Shown here: positions 60,989-64,000 of the stretch, in pieces
How the letters are laid out: the number at the start of each line of letters is the position of its first letter
Position numbering within the stretch: the first letter of the stretch is position 1
Source of the DNA: Flavobacterium sp. CF136
Lineage (GTDB): Bacteria > Bacteroidota > Bacteroidia > Flavobacteriales > Flavobacteriaceae
Assembly (NCBI RefSeq): GCF_000282055.1
Contig: NZ_AKJZ01000022.1
Coordinates: forward strand, 51,697-115,696
Direction of reading: 5' to 3'
Length of the DNA stretch: 64,000 nucleotides
Made by a program: the position numbers and the translations under genes
The notes under the pieces: model-generated
What the model saw: only the letters and a program-made list of their open reading frames with translations
Databases searched by the model: none
Told to the model about the DNA's origin: nothing

Positions 60989-61483
60989 ATGATGAAACTT
61001 TACAAACGAATTGACTCGGCAATACACTTTTGGGAAACATGGGATATAAACGAGAAAAAAGGAGCCATTCACAAAGGAATTGTTGGAAAACGTGGTGAAT
61101 ATAGAGAAGTGAGTTCTAAACTTTTTTCAAGCTTTAGAAAAGAAATTCAAAAAGAAATTGATGATTATTGTAAAGATGGTTATCAAGAAGTTGAGATTGA
61201 AGACCATTCGACTTTACTGATTGAGTTTTTGGTTGACGGAATGGGAACCAAAGAAGACGTAGAAAAAAGAACTAGACTTCAAGATAAAATGGATGATGTG
61301 TTGGGATGGACTGGACTTGGACATTGCGACGGAGGAAGTATTGGAAGCGGAACCATGGAAGTTTGTTGCTACGTTATTGACTTTGAAACAGCAAAATCAG
61401 TAATCCAAGAAAGCCTAAAAAACACTGAATTCTCAAATTACACGAGAATATTTGAGGAGATTGAAGAATATGACGAAGAATAA
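60989..61483 (+). CDS. uncharacterised soluble protein, 164 aa (unit 6 cargo)
   Basis: Starts MMKLYKRIDSAIHFWETWDI (the second ATG at 60992 is equally possible). The first ~45 residues have a WGR-like flavour (KLYKRID..IHFWETWDINEKKGAIHKGIVGKRGEY), followed by acidic helices. A conserved-looking block DVLGWTGLGHCDGGSIGSGT and MEVCCYVIDFETAKSVI sits near 102-140. No signal or membrane segment. Proteins of this outline occur as small stand-alone or immunity-type proteins, but I cannot assign a family. The C-terminus is acidic (RIFEEIEEYDEE). Confidence 0.75.
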   Translation: MMKLYKRIDSAIHFWETWDINEKKGAIHKGIVGKRGEYREVSSKLFSSFRKEIQKEIDDYCKDGYQEVEIEDHSTLLIEFLVDGMGTKEDVEKRTRLQDKMDDVLGWTGLGHCDGGSIGSGTMEVCCYVIDFETAKSVIQESLKNTEFSNYTRIFEEIEEYDEE

Positions 61484-61489
61484 AACCGA

Positions 61490-61626
61490 ACGCATAACAG
61501 CTACTACAACGGATTTGGGCAATAGGCTTAATGGGAAGTTGGTTTTGTATTTGGGATGATTTGGCAAATCCGAAGAATGAGCTTAATTTAGTTCCAAACC
61601 CGCTGTAGTACCAGAACGTTAGTAAC
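61490..61626 (+). repeat. attC-like element 6 (137 bp)
   Basis: Left arm ACGCATAAC, right end GTTAGTAAC, inner arms as in element 5. The centre GGATGATTTGGCAAATCCG is shared with elements 5 and 7. Confidence 0.75.
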
Positions 61627-61646
61627 TATTTAAGACAAAACTACAA

Positions 61647-62387
61647 ATGAAGAAATTCACATTTATAATTTTAGTATTGGTTTCTCTAACAACATTTTCT
61701 CAGACAAAAATGCGTCCTATCGAAGAACTAATAAACGAAAACGATTCTGGTTGGCCATTTGTAACAGAATGGATAAAGTCTGCAAAAAATAAAGTTGAAA
61801 TCTTATCTGTAGACAAACAACAAGCAAAAGATGCTCTATATAAAACCCAAATTACAACTCGTTCGCCAATGGGTTCAATTGTATTTGAAACAGGAGGAAT
61901 TTTAATTGATAATGGTTGGATTAGAATTCTTGGTTCAGGAAGTGAGAAACTAAAAAGAAATTTGCCTGAATGGAATCTTGGAAAAGGTTTTACTGAATTT
62001 GGACAACCATCATCATTTTTACTCGTGGCAGACGATGCAATTGGCGGTTTCTTTTTATTGAACGGTGGCGGACTTGGAAAAGACTTAGGAAAAATTTACT
62101 ATTTGGCGCCTGACAATTTAGAATTTGAACCTCTTGACTTAACATATTCGGACTTTTTAAATTTTTGCTTCAACAATAACTTAGACGAATTTTATAAAGG
62201 TTATAGGTGGAAAACTTGGAAAGATGATGTAGCAAAATTAGATTGTGATAGAGTTTTTAATTTCGTTCCATACTTATGGACAAAAGAGGGCAAGAATATT
62301 GAAGAAACATCTAAAAAAGATATACCAATAGAAAAACAATACAGTCTGAATTTAGACTTTAGAAAGCAACTAGGAATAGAAAAATAA
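61647..62387 (+). CDS. DUF2625 family protein (unit 7 cargo)
   Basis: 246 residues with a signal peptide (KKFTFIILVLVSLTTFSQ). The DUF2625 signature runs the full length: RPIEELINENDSGWPFVTEWI, ALYKTQITTRSPMGSIVFETGG, LIDNGWIRILGSGS, LPEWNLGKGF, FLLVADDAIGGFFLLNGGGL, IYYLAPDNLEFEPLDLTYSDFL and FNFVPYLWTKEG. Family members are usually cytoplasmic and of unknown function; this copy carries a secretion signal, which is less usual. It is the only array cargo I can place in a full-length named family. Confidence 0.88.
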   Translation: MKKFTFIILVLVSLTTFSQTKMRPIEELINENDSGWPFVTEWIKSAKNKVEILSVDKQQAKDALYKTQITTRSPMGSIVFETGGILIDNGWIRILGSGSEKLKRNLPEWNLGKGFTEFGQPSSFLLVADDAIGGFFLLNGGGLGKDLGKIYYLAPDNLEFEPLDLTYSDFLNFCFNNNLDEFYKGYRWKTWKDDVAKLDCDRVFNFVPYLWTKEGKNIEETSKKDIPIEKQYSLNLDFRKQLGIEK

Positions 62388-62390
62388 ACA

Positions 62391-62527
62391 GCCACTTACA
62401 GCTACTACAACGGATTTGAACAATTGGCTTAATGGGAAGTTGTTTTTGTATTTGGGATGATTTGGCAAATCCGAGAATAGGGCTTAATTTAGTCCCAAAC
62501 CCGCTGTAGTACCGGGACGTTAGCAGT
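62391..62527 (+). repeat. attC-like element 7 (137 bp)
   Basis: Left arm GCCACTTAC (TTAC in place of TAAC), right end GTTAGCAGT, inner arms CTACAACGGATTTG / CCCAAACCCGCTGTAG, and GGGACGTT before the junction. Confidence 0.7.
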
Positions 62528-62556
62528 AATTGAACCAAAAAACAAAACATAAAAAT

Positions 62557-63437
62557 ATGAGAAAAACACTTTTAACATTTATAATAATTTCATTTACAAA
62601 TTTTTCATTCAGTCAACAAATAGAAAAACTTGAGTACTGTAATTGCATAGAGAAAATTGACAACAACTTCCCCACTTATGAAGGAAAATATGAACGAGTT
62701 TGTAATGAAAAAACAACTGATGTTGGAAGCTTTAAAAATGATCTTCCAGACGGAGAATGGATTTCATATAATTACAAAGGAGGATTAATTAGTAAAAAAA
62801 TTATTCCGAAGGTAAACTAAATGGCTTATTTGAATTGTTTTTTGTTAATGGTAAAGTACAATTTAGTGGTAGTTTTATAAATGGCAAAAAAAATGGGATT
62901 TGGAAATATTTTAATGATAAAGGAATTACTATAATTGAGGGTGAATACGAAATGGATAAGCCAGTTAATTTATGGACTATTAAAGATAAAAAAGGAAAAA
63001 AAATAACAACTCAATATGATTACACAAATTCGAAATATATCTTAAATGAAGTAGAGGAAAAGCTTAAAGGTTCAACGCTTTTGGGAGGTTTATCACTATC
63101 ATATGATTTATTTATACAAAATGCTGAAGTTCCAAGAGATTTTTGGGATACCTATGCTGACTTAAAATATTTGGCTAAATTTAAAATTGAAGAAAACAGC
63201 TCAAGTACATTTATTCTTGATGAAGTAAATGAAAAAACAGCAAATAATACAATTACATTTGGTAGTAGTGTCCAAACTGATCCTGAAAGTAAATTGCATA
63301 AAATTGATCATAGCAAGCTATCCAAAAAATTACTTTATTATAAAATTTCAGAAGCATTAAGTGTTTTACCTCCTTGGATTTATAAAGGTGAGAAAGAAAC
63401 AACAATTTACATTCCATATAAAGTTAATGTAAGGTAA
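62557..63437 (+). pseudogene. MORN-repeat secreted protein gene with -1 frameshift (unit 8 cargo)
   Basis: The first part (62557-62820, signal peptide MRKTLLTFIIISFTNFSFSQ) ends in GEWISYNYKGGLISKK, then leaves frame at an A7 run (62794-62800). With one extra A the frame continues NYSEGKLNGLFELFFVNGKV into the downstream open frame (from 62835), restoring a YwqK-like MORN array (GKVQFSGSFINGKKNGIWKYFND). The C-terminal third (SEALSVLPPWIYKGEKETTI) resembles a TonB C-terminal-like energy-transducer fold. Either a real loss, phase-variable slippage, or a base error in the assembly. Full product about 294 residues. Confidence 0.75.
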
Positions 63438-63445
63438 AATCAACT

Positions 63446-63470
63446 ACTGCTAACAGGCGTTTGCGGTAAT
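63446..63470 (+). repeat. minimal attC-like junction 8
   Basis: ACTGCTAAC, only AGGC, then GTTTGCGGTAAT. The body of the element is gone, leaving left core and right core four bases apart. Assigned because the left arm matches the start of unit 8 and the right one matches the end of unit 9. Confidence 0.55.
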
Positions 63471-63493
63471 TGTAAAAAAAAAATGAAAAAAAA

Positions 63494-63940
63494 ATGAAAT
63501 TTCATATAAAAATATTATTATTGATTTTACTTGTTATCAGTAGCGTTTCATATTCTCAAAATATAAAATTAAACCTTGTTGGAAATTGGAATGCGACTGA
63601 TTATTGGGGAAATAAATCTGTTTTTATTTTAAGTGAAGATAATTATGCATCAATGTCTGTAAATGGAGAATTTATTGATGGAAAAAACTTCATCATACAT
63701 GGTGGAAAAAATGATGGACAAAAAGGAGAAATGAAATATATAATAAATTATGAAAAAACTCCTATTGAACTTGATTTGATTGCAGTAAAAGAAAATAAAG
63801 AAATGGGAAGAATTCTCGGAACAATTAAACCAATAACCGAAAATGAGTTTTTAATGATTTGGAGTTTTAATGGGAAAAGAAATTCAGATTTTTCCGAAAA
63901 TAATAATGAACAAATAATGACGGTAAAACGTAAAGATTAG
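63494..63940 (+). CDS. small secreted protein, 148 aa (unit 9 cargo)
   Basis: ATG 63494 with signal peptide (KFHIKILLLILLVISSVSYS, cleavage before QNIKL). The mature part starts NLVGNWNATDYWGNKSVFILS and is beta-rich (YASMSVNGEFIDGKNFIIHGG; MKYIINYEKTPIELDLIAV; FLMIWSFNGKR), a lipocalin-like small barrel pattern seen in many short Bacteroidota secreted proteins. An earlier ATG at 63483 runs into a stop after four codons. No specific family or ligand can be given. Confidence 0.78.
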   Translation: MKFHIKILLLILLVISSVSYSQNIKLNLVGNWNATDYWGNKSVFILSEDNYASMSVNGEFIDGKNFIIHGGKNDGQKGEMKYIINYEKTPIELDLIAVKENKEMGRILGTIKPITENEFLMIWSFNGKRNSDFSENNNEQIMTVKRKD

Positions 63941-63947
63941 AACAACT

Positions 63948-64000
63948 ACCGCTAACAGCTACTACAACGGATTTGGTCAATTGGCTTAATGGAAAGTTGG
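63948..64000 (+). repeat. attC-like element 9 (cut by window edge)
   Basis: Left arm ACCGCTAAC (63948-63956), then AGCTACTACAACGGATTTGG and the first GGCTTAATGG, as in elements 5-7. The array therefore continues to the right. Confidence 0.75.

Larger units (their letters stand above)
56781..64000 (+). mobile_element. cassette-like gene array with attC-like separators (continues past window)
   Basis: Nine head-to-tail units, GTT to GTT: 56781-57594, 57595-59148, 59149-59615, 59616-60204, 60205-60929, 60930-61617, 61618-62518, 62519-63458 and 63459 onward. Each has one plus-strand gene followed by a palindromic element with TAAC near its left end and GTTA (once GTTT) at its right. Unit-specific 9-15-base sequences at the start of each unit are complementary to that unit's own end. 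This organisation is that of integron gene cassettes, but the core does not keep the GTTRRRY consensus. No integrase is in view. Mobility is inferred. Confidence 0.7.

Noticed and set aside
62835..63437. Independent gene starting MFFVNGKVQF
   Set aside because: Adding one A to the A7 run joins it in frame to the upstream signal-peptide part and completes the MORN repeats, so it is the second half of a broken gene.
57467..64000. CRISPR array
   Set aside because: The repeated elements are ~137 bp, palindromic and separated by 330-1400 bp of genes, not short repeats with ~30-bp spacers.
57467..64000. Ordinary MITE insertions between genes
   Set aside because: A MITE carries the same terminal repeats everywhere; here the outer arms change from unit to unit and match the unit's own other end, which a MITE does not explain.
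1..64000. tRNA, rRNA, IS transposase, phage genes
   Set aside because: No cloverleaf, rRNA core sequence, DDE transposase or phage structural gene was seen by eye; a tRNAscan/ISfinder run would be decisive.

Overview
The window reads as chromosomal DNA of a Flavobacterium-like member of the Bacteroidota. The evidence is low G+C, SusC/SusD pairs, a type IX secretion (gliding-motility type) C-terminal domain, Bacteroidota-type promoters (TAnnTTTG at -7) and the A-rich, Shine-Dalgarno-poor gene starts usual in this phylum. No rRNA, tRNA, CRISPR array or transposase was found.

Region 1 (1-15.8 kb) is mostly housekeeping. It holds an M23 peptidase (cut by the window edge), tryptophan 2,3-dioxygenase and a DUF3108 protein in one operon; the tyrosine-breakdown pair hppD/hmgA; a patatin-type outer-membrane lipase; uvrC; an AspA-like deacylase with 5-formyl-THF cyclo-ligase; pheS; cvpA; and a two-gene DUF4065 (SocA/Panacea) plus small membrane protein unit that looks like a toxin-antitoxin pair. 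Several intergenic gaps carry repeated palindromic elements.

Region 2 (15.9-46.9 kb) is a large polysaccharide utilisation locus on the minus strand: xylB-xylA-susC-susD-surface glycan-binding protein-GH2-GH31-GH97-GH39-GH3-BACON/GH5-GH5-CE20-like esterase-GH43-GH95. Two divergently transcribed, tandem NUDIX/winged-helix regulators sit upstream of xylB. The enzyme set (endo-GH5 with BACON, YicI-like alpha-xylosidase, beta-galactosidase, arabinofuranosidase, GH95 fucosidase, GH3, acetylesterase) best fits fucosylated, acetylated xyloglucan. Released xylose would enter the pentose phosphate pathway through XylA/XylB.

Region 3 (47-56.6 kb) holds lepA, a WYL regulator, two DinB-family proteins, a PfkB-type phosphofructokinase, and a 1351-residue choice-of-anchor L / T9SS type B surface protein with eight internal repeats.

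Region 4 (56.7-64 kb, continuing beyond the window) is the most unusual part. Nine successive one-gene units all lie on the plus strand and are separated by ~137-bp imperfect palindromic elements built like integron attC sites (TAAC...GTTA ends, inner stem arms). Each unit starts with GTT plus a unit-specific sequence that is complementary to that unit's own 3' end rather than to its neighbour's. At least eight of nine units match, and a fixed A/C mismatch lies at position 11. This is the signature expected if units pass through a circular, cassette-like intermediate. Cargo is unknown secreted or membrane proteins, a DUF2625 protein and a frameshifted MORN-repeat protein. A promoter and a distinct hairpin lie at the array's 5' edge. 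No integrase is visible in the window.
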